From contig NZ_CP049919.1 of NCBI RefSeq assembly GCF_015624425.1, forward strand, positions 1,674,001-1,738,000: a stretch of DNA of 64,000 nucleotides, read 5' to 3'. The notes under the pieces are model-generated. The model ran no database searches and was not told the origin of the DNA. It saw only the letters and a program-made list of their open reading frames with translations. This DNA comes from Roseateles sp. DAIF2 (GTDB lineage Bacteria; Pseudomonadota; Gammaproteobacteria; Burkholderiales; Burkholderiaceae_C). Both the position numbers and the translations under genes were made by a program. Each line of letters starts with the position of its first letter. Position 1 is the first letter of the stretch. This document shows positions 52,785 to 62,071 of this stretch, piece after piece.

Positions 52785-53048
52785 TCAGCGCTCGTCCGGA
52801 ACGCGGGCGTCGATCGCCAGCGCATGGATACCCTGCTGCATCAGCTCAGCCAGGGCATCATATACGAGCCGATGGCGCGCCACCCGGGGTAGATCCCTGA
52901 AGCGCTCGCTGACGATCAGCGCATGGTAATGGCCGCCCTCGCGGGCGCCGGCATGGCCGGCGTGCAGCGCGCTGTCGTCGCGCAGCACCAGCTCGGTGGG
53001 GGTCAGGGCCTGGCGCAGGCGCGCCTCGATCTGCGGGACGAGGCTCAT
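52785..53048 (-). CDS. BolA family protein
   Basis: An 87-residue BolA/IbaG-type protein, a small class II KH-like fold that works with monothiol glutaredoxins in iron-sulfur handling or as a morphology regulator. SALHAGHAGAREGGHYHALIVSERFRDLPRVARHRLVYDAL (read in parts) gives the conserved histidine and FxGxxxxxRHRxVYxxL pattern, with RHRLVYDAL as its clearest piece. The start at 53048 gives MSLVPQIEARLRQAL and overlaps the yciB stop by four bases. It is co-transcribed with yciB, a common pairing in this order. Confidence 0.92.
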   Translation of the reverse strand: MSLVPQIEARLRQALTPTELVLRDDSALHAGHAGAREGGHYHALIVSERFRDLPRVARHRLVYDALAELMQQGIHALAIDARVPDER

Positions 53049-53680
53049 GGCTTCGGGTCCTTGGTCTCGTCGCTGAGGTACTTGCTCATGTAGATACCCT
53101 GGGCCAGCGTGAAGATCAGCATCAGGCCGGTGGCGCCGAAGACCTTGAAGTTGGCCCAGGCCGAGGTGCTGAAGTTGTAGGCCACATAGAGGTTCAGCAC
53201 GCCCATCACGAGGAAGAAGGCGACCCAGGCCCAGTTCAGGCGCTTCCAGACCTCGGCCGGCAGCTCCAGTTCCTTGCCCAGCATGGCCTGCAGCAGGTTC
53301 TTGCCGAAGAAGGTCTGCGAGGCGAAGAACACCAGCGCCATCGCCCAGTACAGGCCGCTGGGCTTCCACTTGATGAAGGTCTCGTTGTGGAACCAGACGG
53401 TAGCGCCGCCCAGCACGACCACCAGGGCTAGGCTGATCCACAGCATCAGGTCGATCTTCTTGCCGCGCAGCTTCAGGATCAGGGCCTGCAGCAGGGTGGC
53501 CGCCATCACCACCAGGGTGGCCAGCAGCACCGGCGCCTCGTTGGGCCCGACCTGGCCGCCGGAGACCAGGAAGCCGAAATGCTCGGTCGCGAAGGCCGCC
53601 GCGGCGGCCGCATGGCCCTCGGCATATTTGAAGGTGCCGAAGAACAGGATCAGCGGCAAGAAGTCGAGCAGAAGTTTCAT
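53045..53680 (-). CDS. yciB: Septation protein A / inner membrane-spanning protein YciB
   Basis: A 211-residue inner-membrane protein with five hydrophobic helices. The opening MKLLLDFLPLILFFGTFKYA is the family signature, as are NETFIKWKPS and LNWAWVAFFLVMGVLNLYVAY, in parts. YciB (IspZ) affects septation and envelope integrity; the biochemical role is unsettled. The four-base overlap with the bolA gene suggests coupled translation. A 96-bp gap containing a dispersed repeat separates it from msrB. Confidence 0.95.
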   Translation of the reverse strand: MKLLLDFLPLILFFGTFKYAEGHAAAAAAFATEHFGFLVSGGQVGPNEAPVLLATLVVMAATLLQALILKLRGKKIDLMLWISLALVVVLGGATVWFHNETFIKWKPSGLYWAMALVFFASQTFFGKNLLQAMLGKELELPAEVWKRLNWAWVAFFLVMGVLNLYVAYNFSTSAWANFKVFGATGLMLIFTLAQGIYMSKYLSDETKDPKP

Positions 53681-53705
53681 AGGGGATGCATTCCCGGGCG
53701 GGTGC

Positions 53706-53776
53706 CGCCGATCCGGCTTTGCCGGGCGGCCGGCGCCGCCCCCTTGAGGGGGCCGGCAAAGCCGGTAGGGGGTGGT
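53706..53776 (-). repeat. Dispersed palindromic repeat, copy 2
   Basis: Reverse-complement relative of 33893-33977: read on the minus strand it begins ACCACCCCCTACC, then CCCCCTCAAGGGGGCG, then CCGGCAAAGCCGGATC. It fills the space between msrB and yciB and ends next to the msrB stop codon. Confidence 0.75.
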
Positions 53777-54190
53777 CTATTTAGGGCTGAAGTCTATCGC
53801 GGCGGAGTTGATGCAGAAGCGCTCGCCGGTCGGCTCGGGGCCGTCCGGGAAGACATGGCCCAGGTGCGAGCCGCAGTTGTTGCAGCGCACCTCGACCCGC
53901 ACCATGCCATGGCTGCGGTCGACCACGCGCTCGATCACCTCGGCATTGACCGGCTCGTAGTAGCTGGGCCAGCCGCAGCCGGCGTCGAACTTGGTCTCGG
54001 CCGCGAACAGCGGCGTGCCGCAGCCGATGCAGTTGTAACGGCCGGCATCCCAATGGTCCCAGTACTTGCCGGTGAAGGCGCGCTCGGTGGCGGCATGGCG
54101 CGCCACCTGGTACTGCATCGGGTCGAGCTGGGCGCGCCATTCGGCGTCGCTCTTCTGGACGGGGTAGTCGTCGTGGGAATCGTGGCTCAT
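53777..54190 (-). CDS. msrB: Peptide-methionine (R)-S-oxide reductase
   Basis: MsrB repairs the R-isomer of methionine sulfoxide in proteins. The 137-residue protein has two CxxC zinc pairs (CIGC near 54 and CNNC near 103), the [10 protein letters not shown] block that contacts substrate, and the catalytic Cys in [11 protein letters not shown]. It is cytoplasmic. Its ATG overlaps the selO stop by four bases, so it is translationally coupled with selO. This links a methionine repair enzyme with the redox-active AMPylase SelO. Confidence 0.96.
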   Translation of the reverse strand: MSHDSHDDYPVQKSDAEWRAQLDPMQYQVARHAATERAFTGKYWDHWDAGRYNCIGCGTPLFAAETKFDAGCGWPSYYEPVNAEVIERVVDRSHGMVRVEVRCNNCGSHLGHVFPDGPEPTGERFCINSAAIDFSPK

Positions 54191-55695
54191 GATGAACAGG
54201 ACACTTCCAGATGTTGAGCCCAGTCGGGCGGGAAGTCGGCGTCGGCCGCCGACACCGGTTCGTCGAACGGGCGCTGCAGAACTTTCAGCAGTCGGGTGAC
54301 CTCTCCAAAATCGCCGGCCTGGGCCTGGCGGATCGCGCCCTCGGCCAGGTGGTTGCGCAGCACCACCGCCGGGTTGGTGGCGCGCATGCGGGCCTGGCGC
54401 TCGGCGTCCCGGCTCTGCTCGGCGGCCAGGCGGGCGCGGTAGCGGCCGGCCCAGGCGTCGAAGGCCTCGCGGTCCAGGAACAGGTCGCGCAGCGCCTCGT
54501 TGGTGCCGTCCTGCGCCGGATCTGTCGAAATGGCGCTCAGGCGCCGGAAGGCGATCGTGAAGTCGATCCGGTGCGCGGCCAGCAGGCGCAGGAGGTCGTC
54601 GCTCAGCGCCTGGTCCTCCTCGCGCTCGGCCAGCAGGCCCAGCTTGGCGCGCAGGCGCCGCATCAGCGCGGCCGGGAAGGCGCTGCGATAGACCTCCAGC
54701 GCCGCCAGCAGCGGTTCGCCGGCGCCTTCGCCCTCACCGGGCAGCAGCGGCAGCAGGGCCTGGGCCAGCGCATGCAGGTTCCAGAACGCCACATTGGGCT
54801 GGCGCGCGTAGGCATAGCGGCCCTGGTGGTCGCTGTGGTTGCAGACATGGCCGGGGTCGAAGCCGTCCAGGAAGCCGAAGGGGCCGTAATCGATCGTCAG
54901 GCCCAGCATCGACATATTGTCGGTATTCATCACGCCATGGCAGAAGCCGACGGCCTGCCATTGCGCGACCAGCTCGGCGGTCTGGCGCACCACCTTCTCC
55001 AGCAGCGCGGCCACCGGCAGCGGCGCGTCCAGGCATTCCGGCGCGTACTGCGCGATGAAGAACTCGGCCAGTCGGCCCAACGGCTCATGCAGGCCATGGT
55101 GGGCGAAATGCTCGAAATGACCGAAGCGGATGAAGCTGGGCGCGACGCGGGTCACGACCGCGGCGGTCTCCATCGTCTCGCGCCGCACCGGCAAGGCGGA
55201 TCCGGTGATCGCCAGCGCGCGCGTGCTCGGGATGCCTAGCGCATGCATCGCCTCGGAGCAGAGGAACTCGCGGATCGAGGAGCGCAGCACCGCGCGGCCG
55301 TCGCCCATGCGGGAATAGGGCGTCAGGCCGGCGCCCTTGAGCTGCAGCTCCTGCGGGCCGGCGGGCGTGTCGACCTCGCCGAGCAGCAGCGCGCGGCCAT
55401 CGCCCAGCTGGCCGGCCCAGACGCCGAACTGGTGGCCGCTGTAGACCGAGGCCAGCGGCCGCATGCCGGGCCAGACCGCGTTGCCGGACAGCACCTGCAG
55501 CGCCGCGTCATTGGCCCAGTCGGCGGGCCAGCCGAGCAGGGCGGCGCAGGCCGGGCTGGTCGCGACCCAATGCGGGTAGGGCAGGCCGCGTGCGGGCAGT
55601 TCGGTGAAGAAATCGCCGCCCAGGCCGGCGAAGCGATTCGGCCAGGAGCCGGCGGGGCCGCCGGCCACGCTCGGCAGGGGTTCAAAAGCAGTCAT
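54187..55695 (-). CDS. selO: Protein adenylyltransferase SelO (YdiU)
   Basis: SelO is a pseudokinase-fold enzyme that attaches AMP to proteins, with a role in redox homeostasis. The 502-residue protein has [23 protein letters not shown] near the N-terminus, the glycine-loop and Lys region [36 protein letters not shown], and the metal-binding [20 protein letters not shown], read in parts. The C-terminus is SCSS; eukaryotic SelO has selenocysteine here, and bacterial forms use Cys that can form a disulfide. The stop overlaps the msrB start. It is divergent from the acyl-CoA ligase gene. Confidence 0.96.
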   Translation of the reverse strand: MTAFEPLPSVAGGPAGSWPNRFAGLGGDFFTELPARGLPYPHWVATSPACAALLGWPADWANDAALQVLSGNAVWPGMRPLASVYSGHQFGVWAGQLGDGRALLLGEVDTPAGPQELQLKGAGLTPYSRMGDGRAVLRSSIREFLCSEAMHALGIPSTRALAITGSALPVRRETMETAAVVTRVAPSFIRFGHFEHFAHHGLHEPLGRLAEFFIAQYAPECLDAPLPVAALLEKVVRQTAELVAQWQAVGFCHGVMNTDNMSMLGLTIDYGPFGFLDGFDPGHVCNHSDHQGRYAYARQPNVAFWNLHALAQALLPLLPGEGEGAGEPLLAALEVYRSAFPAALMRRLRAKLGLLAEREEDQALSDDLLRLLAAHRIDFTIAFRRLSAISTDPAQDGTNEALRDLFLDREAFDAWAGRYRARLAAEQSRDAERQARMRATNPAVVLRNHLAEGAIRQAQAGDFGEVTRLLKVLQRPFDEPVSAADADFPPDWAQHLEVSCSS

Positions 55696-55907
55696 CGCGG
55701 CCAGTGTAGCCAGCCGCCCCGGGGCCCGCTTAGGCGGGGCTTAATCGAGCGCACCGTTGACATACGCGGATCGCAGTGAATACCCCTAGGCCGCGGCGCC
55801 CGCCTGTGTAACGAGAGTGACTCTGGGGTCCGGAAACCCAGGTTTAAACTGGACCGAACCGGCCCGCCGGGCCATGACCAGACTAGATAGATAACAGGAG
55901 ACTGCCG
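55696..55907 (+). promoter_or_regulatory. Divergent region selO / acyl-CoA ligase with a candidate promoter
   Basis: A 212-bp gap. A good -35 hexamer TTGACA lies at 55757-55762, but the -10 region (AATACC at 16 bp) is weak, so the promoter is tentative. The AT-rich near-palindrome CCAGGTTTAAACTGG at about 55839-55853 could be an operator. AACAGGAGACTGCCG gives a good ribosome site for the ligase gene. Confidence 0.4.
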
Positions 55908-57554
55908 ATGGCGTTGCCGGGCCAGATGATGTCCATGCCCCTGCTGATTTCTTCGCTGATCCAGCATGCGGCCCGGCACTCGGGTGATACCGAGATCGTC
56001 AGCAAGCGTTGCGAAGGCGACCTGCACCGCTACACCTGGCGCGACGCCGAGTTGCGCTCGCGCCGGCTGGCCCAGGCGCTGGCGCGGCTGGGCTGCGAGA
56101 GCGGCGAGCGGGTCGGCACCCTGGCCTGGAACGGGCACCGCCACCTGGAGATCTACTACGGCGCCTCCGGCTCGGCCCTGGTCTGCCACACGATCAACCC
56201 GCGCCTCTTCCCCGAGCAGATCGCCTGGATCGTCGGCGATGCCGAGGACCGGGTGCTGTGCTTCGACCTCACCTTTCTGCCCCTGGTCGAGAAGCTGGCG
56301 CCGCTGCTGACGACGGTGCGGCATTTCGTGCTGATGAGCGACCGCGCCCATATGCCGGCGGCCAGCGCGATCCCGAACCTGCTGTGCTACGAGGAGCTGC
56401 TGGCGGCCGAGGACGGCGATTACGTCTGGCCGCAGTTCGACGAGAACACCGCCTCCAGCATCTGCTACACCTCGGGCACGACCGGCAACCCCAAGGGTGC
56501 CGTCTACAGCCACCGCTCCAGCGTGCTGCATGCCTATGGCGCGGCGCTGCCGGACGCGATGGACTGCTCGGCCAAGGACGTGATCCTGCCGGTGGTGCCG
56601 ATGTTCCATGTCAACGCCTGGGGCCTGCCCTACAGCATGGCCATCGTCGGCGCCAAGGTGGTGTTTCCCGGGCCGCATCTGGACGGCAAGTCGCTCTACG
56701 AGCTGTTCGAGAACGAGGGCGTGACCTTCAGCGCCGGCGTGCCGACGGTCTGGCTGGGCCTGCTGACCTATGTGAAGTCCAACAACCTGCGCTTCAGCAC
56801 CTTCAAGCGCACCGTGATCGGCGGCTCGGCCTGCCCGCCGGCGATGCTGGCCACCCTGATGGACGACTATGGCGTCGAGGTGATCCATGCCTGGGGCATG
56901 ACCGAGCTGTCGCCGCTGGGCACCCTGTCCAAGCTGAACTCCAAGCAGCTGGAGCTGCCGCCGGAGCAGCAGCGCCGCATCCTGGAGAAGCAGGGCAAGG
57001 TGATCTACGGCATCGACATGGCGGTGATCGACGACGAGGGTCGGGCCTTGCCCTGGGACGGCCGGAGCTCGGGCAATCTGGTGGTGCGCGGCCATTGGGT
57101 GATCGGCAGCTATTTCCGCCAGGCCGCTTCGCCGCTGGTGACGGTGGACGGCCAGCCGGGCTGGTTCCCGACCGGCGATGTCGCGACCATCGACGCCGAC
57201 GGTTTCATGCAGATCACCGACCGCAGCAAGGACGTGATCAAGTCCGGCGGCGAATGGATCAGCTCGATCGAGCTGGAGAACATCGCGATGGCCCACCCGG
57301 CCGTGCACGAGGCCGCGGTGATCGCCGCGCTGCATCCGAAATGGGACGAACGGCCGCTGCTGGTGGTCGTCAAGAAGCCCGGGGCCGAGATCGGCCGCGA
57401 GGAGATGCTGGCCTTCTACGAGGGCAAGATCGCCAAGTGGCAGATCCCGGACGACGTGGCCTTCGTCGCGGAGATTCCTCACACCGCCACCGGCAAGATC
57501 CAAAAGCTCAAGCTGCGCGAGCAGTTCAAGGGCTACCGCTTGCCCGGAGCCTGA
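55908..57554 (+). CDS. Acyl-CoA ligase (AMP-forming, AlkK-like medium/long-chain type)
   Basis: A 548-residue ANL-superfamily enzyme that activates a carboxylic acid with ATP and CoA. The P-loop is [16 protein letters not shown] (near 186-201), the A5 motif is [12 protein letters not shown], the hinge is [21 protein letters not shown] and the catalytic C-terminal lysine is in [13 protein letters not shown]. The closest recognised group is the medium-chain AlkK/long-chain FadD3-like ligases. The downstream ABC transporter genes (57640-62787) suggest that it activates the acid they import. It starts after AGGAGACTGCCG. Substrate not determined. Confidence 0.9.
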   Translation: MALPGQMMSMPLLISSLIQHAARHSGDTEIVSKRCEGDLHRYTWRDAELRSRRLAQALARLGCESGERVGTLAWNGHRHLEIYYGASGSALVCHTINPRLFPEQIAWIVGDAEDRVLCFDLTFLPLVEKLAPLLTTVRHFVLMSDRAHMPAASAIPNLLCYEELLAAEDGDYVWPQFDENTASSICYTSGTTGNPKGAVYSHRSSVLHAYGAALPDAMDCSAKDVILPVVPMFHVNAWGLPYSMAIVGAKVVFPGPHLDGKSLYELFENEGVTFSAGVPTVWLGLLTYVKSNNLRFSTFKRTVIGGSACPPAMLATLMDDYGVEVIHAWGMTELSPLGTLSKLNSKQLELPPEQQRRILEKQGKVIYGIDMAVIDDEGRALPWDGRSSGNLVVRGHWVIGSYFRQAASPLVTVDGQPGWFPTGDVATIDADGFMQITDRSKDVIKSGGEWISSIELENIAMAHPAVHEAAVIAALHPKWDERPLLVVVKKPGAEIGREEMLAFYEGKIAKWQIPDDVAFVAEIPHTATGKIQKLKLREQFKGYRLPGA

Positions 57555-57639
57555 GCCGCGGGGTTCGGGCCGAAGCGCGGCCGCCCGACCGCGCATGCTT
57601 GACGCTTTACTCGCCTTGAATAAACCAAAGGAGACAACG

Positions 57640-58893
57640 ATGTATAGCCAACGCAGTCACAAGCCTGTCCGGATGAAAGCCGGCCTGGCGGCGCTCCTCG
57701 TCGCCAGCGGCGCCGTCGCCCATGCGCAGCAGAAGGGCGAGGTGGTGAAGATCGCCTGGATCGATCCGCTCTCCGGCCTGATGGCGCCGGTGGGCCAGAA
57801 CCAGGTGAAGAGCTTCCAGTTCTTCGCCGAGAAGTTCAACGCCAGCAACCCGGCGGGCGTGAAGTTCGAGATCATCCCGATCGACAACAAGCTGAGCCCG
57901 GCCGAGAGCCTGAACGCGCTGAAGTCCGCGCTCGACCAGGGCGTGCGCTACGTCACCCAGGGCAATGGCTCGGGCGCGGCGCTGGCCATCATCGACGCGG
58001 TCAACAAGCACAACGAGCGCAACCCCGGCAAGGAGGTGCTGTACCTGAACCACTCGGCGGTCGACCCCGACCTGACCAACAGCAAGTGCAGCTACTGGCA
58101 TTTCCGCTTCGACGCCGACACCTCGATGAAGATGGAGGCCATCACTACTTTCCTGAAGGACCAGGCCGACGTCAAGAAGGTGTTCCTGCTGAACCAGAAC
58201 TACGCGCATGGCCACCAGGTCGCCAAGTACGCCAAGGAGATGCTGGCGCGCAAGCGCCCGGACGTGCAGGTGGTCGGCGAGGACCTGCATCCGCTGGCCC
58301 AGGTGCGCGACTTCGCGCCCTATGTGGCCAAGATCAAGGCCAGCGGCGCCGACACCGTGATCACCGGCAACTGGGGCTCGGATCTGGCCCTGCTGGTGAA
58401 GGCGGCCAACGAGGCCGGCTTCCAGGGCAAGTTCTACACCTACTACGCCGGCGTCACCGGCACGCCCACCGCGATCGGCGCCAGCGGCGCCGGCCGCGTC
58501 TACCAGGTGGCCTACAACCACAACAGCATGGGCGGCCAGATGGGCCAATGGGCCGACGAGTTCAAGAAGAAGTTCAACGACGACTTCTACACCGGCAGCG
58601 TGATCCACATCTACACTGCGCTGTCGGCGGCGATGGCCAAGGCCAAGAGCACCGACCCGGTCAAGGTGGCCGCGGCGCTGGAGGGCCTGCAGCTGAAGAG
58701 CTTCAACGGCAATGTCGAGGTGCGCAAGACCGACCACCAGCTGCAGCAGGCGCTCTACATCTCGGTCTGGCAGAAGACCGACGCCAAGAATCCCTACAAC
58801 GTCGAGAACACCGGCTACAACTTCGCGCCGGTCAAGACCTACGAGTCCTACGTCTCCAGCACGCCGACGTCCTGCCAAATGAAACGCCCCTGA
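57640..58893 (+). CDS. Branched-chain-type ABC transporter substrate-binding protein
   Basis: A 417-residue periplasmic binding protein of the type I leucine/isoleucine/valine-binding (Peripla_BP_6) class. The signal peptide ends at about GAVAHAQQ. The mature part begins VVKIAWIDPLSGLMAPVGQNQ, followed by the two-lobed pattern. The set of residues that grip amino acids in LivJ is not evident, and the gene follows an acyl-CoA ligase, so an aromatic or aliphatic acid or amide is a more likely ligand than an amino acid. The start at 57640 follows AAAGGAGACAACG. The permease and ATPase genes follow. Confidence 0.9.
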   Translation: MYSQRSHKPVRMKAGLAALLVASGAVAHAQQKGEVVKIAWIDPLSGLMAPVGQNQVKSFQFFAEKFNASNPAGVKFEIIPIDNKLSPAESLNALKSALDQGVRYVTQGNGSGAALAIIDAVNKHNERNPGKEVLYLNHSAVDPDLTNSKCSYWHFRFDADTSMKMEAITTFLKDQADVKKVFLLNQNYAHGHQVAKYAKEMLARKRPDVQVVGEDLHPLAQVRDFAPYVAKIKASGADTVITGNWGSDLALLVKAANEAGFQGKFYTYYAGVTGTPTAIGASGAGRVYQVAYNHNSMGGQMGQWADEFKKKFNDDFYTGSVIHIYTALSAAMAKAKSTDPVKVAAALEGLQLKSFNGNVEVRKTDHQLQQALYISVWQKTDAKNPYNVENTGYNFAPVKTYESYVSSTPTSCQMKRP

Positions 58894-58996
58894 GCGAGTC
58901 TGCCGGCCCGGCCCCGTGGTCGCCCGAGGGCGGCCACGGGCCACAATGCGCCCCCTCGCTTCGCGCATCCGACATTGCCCCGTCTTACGAGCCGCC

Positions 58997-59998
58997 GTGG
59001 ACCAACTCCTGATCAACCTGCTGAACGGCCTGTCCTCCGGGCTGCTGCTGTTCATGCTCAGCTCGGGCCTGACGCTGATCTTCAGCATGATGGGCGTGCT
59101 GAACTTCGCCCATGCCAGCTTCTACATGCTGGGCGCCTATGTGGCCTACAGCCTGGCCAAGCTGCTCGGCTTCTGGCCGGCGCTGCTGGTCGCGCCGCTG
59201 CTGGTGGGGCTGGTGGGCGCGGCCTTCGAGCGCCTGGCGCTGCGCCGGGTGCACAAGTTCGGCCATGTGCCCGAGCTCCTGATCACCTTCGGCCTCAGCT
59301 ATGTGCTGCTGGAGCTGGTGCAGCTGATCTGGGGGCGCACCGCCGTGCCCTTCGCGCCGCCCGCGGCGCTGCAGGGGCCGGCCTTCTCGATCGTGCAGCA
59401 TCCGGTCGAGGGCCTGTCCCTGGTGCTGGGCGGCGCGCCGGCCTCGGTCTGCGCCGCCGCCCTGTGCTCCAACTTCCCGTTGACCCGGCTGTTCATGATG
59501 GGCGTGGCCCTGCTGATGCTGCTGGGCCTGTGGCTGCTGCTGACGCGCACCCGCATCGGCCTGGTGATCCAGGCGGCGCTGACGCATCCGGAGATGGTCG
59601 AGGCGCTGGGCCACAACGTGCCGCGCGTGTTCATGCTGGTGTTCGGCAGCGGCTGCGCGCTGGCGGCGCTGGCCGGCGTGATCGGCGGCATCACCTTCGT
59701 CACCGAGCCGACGATGGCGGCGCTGATCGGCTCCATCATCTTCGTCGTGATCGTCGTCGGCGGCGTCGGCTCGCTGGCCGGGGCCTTCGTCGGCTCGATC
59801 CTGATTGGCCTGCTGCAGACCCTGCCGCTGACGGTGGACGGCTCGCTGGCCTCGCTGTTCAAGCTGGGCCCCGAGACCTTCGGCTATCCGATCCTGAAGC
59901 TGACCCTGGCCCAGGTGGCGCCGATCCTGCCCTATCTGCTGATGGTGCTGATCCTGATCTTCCGGCCCAAGGGCCTGCTCGGCACAAGAGATGAATAG
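58997..59998 (+). CDS. Branched-chain-type ABC transporter permease (LivH-like)
   Basis: A 333-residue inner-membrane permease with about eight to nine helices. A GTG start at 58997 (VDQLLINLLNGLSSG) places the first helix at the N-terminus as in LivH; an in-frame ATG at 58946 is a weaker choice. Family features are GLTLIFSMMGVLNFAHASFYMLGAY near the start and LAGVIGGITFVTEPTMAALIGSIIFVVIVVGGVGSLAGAFVG near the end, read in parts. The long loop with two Cys residues (SVCAAALCSNF) is unusual. The last 8 bp overlap the next permease gene. Confidence 0.9.
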   Translation: MDQLLINLLNGLSSGLLLFMLSSGLTLIFSMMGVLNFAHASFYMLGAYVAYSLAKLLGFWPALLVAPLLVGLVGAAFERLALRRVHKFGHVPELLITFGLSYVLLELVQLIWGRTAVPFAPPAALQGPAFSIVQHPVEGLSLVLGGAPASVCAAALCSNFPLTRLFMMGVALLMLLGLWLLLTRTRIGLVIQAALTHPEMVEALGHNVPRVFMLVFGSGCALAALAGVIGGITFVTEPTMAALIGSIIFVVIVVGGVGSLAGAFVGSILIGLLQTLPLTVDGSLASLFKLGPETFGYPILKLTLAQVAPILPYLLMVLILIFRPKGLLGTRDE

Positions 59999-61304
59999 CC
60001 GCATGGGCGCCCACAACACCCACTACCACTTCAAGCCCCACAACGTCGGCCGCTGGCTGGTCTGGGGCCTGTTCGCCATCGCCCTGCTGGTCGCGCCGCT
60101 GATCTGGACCAGCAGCCTGTCGCAGACCATGCTGAGCCAGATGGGCATCGGCATCATCGCCTGCCTGGCCTACAACATGCTGCTGGGGCAAGGCGGCATG
60201 CTCAGCTTCGGCCATGCGGTCTACAGCGGCCTGGGCGCCTTCCTGGCGATCCATACCCTGAACCAGGTCTCGGCCGGCGCGCTGGCGCTGCCGGTCAGCC
60301 TGGTGCCGCTGGTCGGCGGGCTGGCGGGCCTGGGCTTCGCGGCGCTGTTCGGCTATGTGTCGACCAAGAAGGCCGGCACGCCCTTCGCGATGATCACCCT
60401 GGGCATCGGCGAGCTGATCTGGTCGATGTCGCTGATGCTGCCGGAGTTCTTCGGCGGCGAGGGCGGCATCTCGGGTAATCGCGTGGTCGGCAAACCCCTG
60501 CTGGGCATCAGCTTCGGGCCGCAGATCCAGGTCTACTACCTGATCGCGCTCTACTGCTTCGTCTGCACCGCGGCGATGTTCGCGCTGACGCGCACGCCGC
60601 TGGGCCGCATGCTCAACGCGGTGCGCGACAACCCCGAGCGGGTCGAGTTCATCGGCTACGACACGCAATGGGTGCGCTACCTGGCCTTCATGCTCTCGGG
60701 CTTCTTCGCCGGCATCGCCGGCGGCCTGGGCGCGATCAACACCGAGATCGTCACCGCCGAGGTGGTGGGCGCGGCGCGCTCCGGTGCCTACCTGCTGTTC
60801 ACCTTCCTGGGCGGCGCCACCTTCTTCTTCGGCCCCATCATCGGCGCGGTGCTGATGGTGATCGCCGGCGTGCTGCTGTCGGAGCTGACCAAGGCCTGGC
60901 TGCTCTACCTGGGCCTGATCTTCCTGTTCATGGTGGCCTATGCGCCGGGCGGCATCGCCAGCCTGATCATGATGAACCTGCGCGTCGTGGCCTTCGGCAA
61001 GCTGGGTCGCATCTGGACCGCCTACCTGGCGCTGGGCGGCAGCGCGCTGACCCTGCTGGGCGGCGCCGGCGCGATGATCGAGATGCTCTACCACCTGCAG
61101 CTCAACGAGGCCCTGGGCCCGCAGCTGAACTTCATGGGCACGACCATCAATGCCCATGGTGTCGACGCCTGGCTGGGCTCGGCCCTGGTGCTGCTGGTCG
61201 GCGCGGCGATGTTCGAGCTGGCGCGGCGCCAGTTCAAGCGCGAGTGGGATCTCACGCAGGAGGAGATCGAGAAAGAGATCAAACGTCGGGAGGCGCTCGG
61301 ATGA
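59991..61304 (+). CDS. Branched-chain-type ABC transporter permease (LivM-like)
   Basis: A 437-residue permease, larger than the LivH-like partner, with about ten helices. The LivM signature appears in YNMLLGQGGMLSFGHAVYSGLGAFLAIHTL and RTPLGRMLNAVRDNPERVEFIGYD, in parts. The C-terminal extension (about 330-437) adds two further helices and ends in a basic segment (EIEKEIKRREALG). The start at 59991 overlaps the previous gene; an ATG at 60003 is possible. Its stop overlaps the ATPase start (ATGA). Confidence 0.92.
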   Translation: MNSRMGAHNTHYHFKPHNVGRWLVWGLFAIALLVAPLIWTSSLSQTMLSQMGIGIIACLAYNMLLGQGGMLSFGHAVYSGLGAFLAIHTLNQVSAGALALPVSLVPLVGGLAGLGFAALFGYVSTKKAGTPFAMITLGIGELIWSMSLMLPEFFGGEGGISGNRVVGKPLLGISFGPQIQVYYLIALYCFVCTAAMFALTRTPLGRMLNAVRDNPERVEFIGYDTQWVRYLAFMLSGFFAGIAGGLGAINTEIVTAEVVGAARSGAYLLFTFLGGATFFFGPIIGAVLMVIAGVLLSELTKAWLLYLGLIFLFMVAYAPGGIASLIMMNLRVVAFGKLGRIWTAYLALGGSALTLLGGAGAMIEMLYHLQLNEALGPQLNFMGTTINAHGVDAWLGSALVLLVGAAMFELARRQFKREWDLTQEEIEKEIKRREALG

Positions 61305-62071
61305 GCACGAGCAGCGAGTACGCCTTGGAGCTGCTGGATGTGCGCAAGAGCTTCGGCAAGAGCGAGATCATCCGCGGCGCGCAGCTGCGGGTGAAACCCG
61401 GCGAGCGGGTCGCGATCATCGGGCCGAACGGCGCGGGCAAGAGCACCCTGTTCAACCTGATCAGCGGCCGCTTCGCGCCCAGCAGCGGCGAGATCCGCCT
61501 GCATGGCCAGCGCATCGACGGCCACAAGCCCTACGAGATCAACCGCCGCGGCCTATCGCGCAGCTTCCAGGTCTCGAACCTGTTCACGCGCCTGTCGGTG
61601 TTCGAGAACATCCGCTGCGCGGTGCTGTGGAGCATGGGCTACCGCTATGCCTTCTGGAAGTTCCTGGCCGAATTGGACGACGCCAACGAGCGTGCCGAAG
61701 CCGTGCTGGAGATGATCAAGCTCGACAAGAAGCGCGACGTGCTGGCGATGAACCTGACCTATGCCGAGGCGCGCGCGCTGGAGATCGGCATCACGATCGC
61801 CGGCGGCTCCAGCGTGATCCTGCTGGACGAACCGACCGCCGGCATGAGCAAGAGCGAGACCCGGCGCTTCATCCAGCTGATCCGCGAGGTCACCGAGGGC
61901 AAGACCCTGTTGACCGTGGAGCACGACATGGGCGTGGTGTTCGGCCTGGCGGACAAGATCGCGGTGCTGGTCTATGGTGAGGTGATCGCCTTCGACACGC
62001 CCGATGCGGTGCGCGCCAACGCGCGCGTGCAGGAGGCCTATCTGGGTTCGGTGCTGGCGGAGGCGCATTGA
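61301..62071 (+). CDS. ABC transporter ATP-binding protein (LivG-like) with altered signature motif
   Basis: A 256-residue ATPase. Walker A (GPNGAGKST, 41-49), Walker B (SVILLDEPTAG, 171-181) and the switch His (VEHDM) are normal. The signature region reads LTYAEARALEIG (152-163), where LivG proteins have L-x-Y-G-x-Q-R-LEI: the glycine that contacts the ATP gamma-phosphate of the partner is Ala155 and the following Gln is also changed. It overlaps livM-like by four bases and shares one base with the next ATPase gene. Combined with the altered Walker A of that partner, this suggests an asymmetric pair. Confidence 0.93.
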   Translation: MSTSSEYALELLDVRKSFGKSEIIRGAQLRVKPGERVAIIGPNGAGKSTLFNLISGRFAPSSGEIRLHGQRIDGHKPYEINRRGLSRSFQVSNLFTRLSVFENIRCAVLWSMGYRYAFWKFLAELDDANERAEAVLEMIKLDKKRDVLAMNLTYAEARALEIGITIAGGSSVILLDEPTAGMSKSETRRFIQLIREVTEGKTLLTVEHDMGVVFGLADKIAVLVYGEVIAFDTPDAVRANARVQEAYLGSVLAEAH

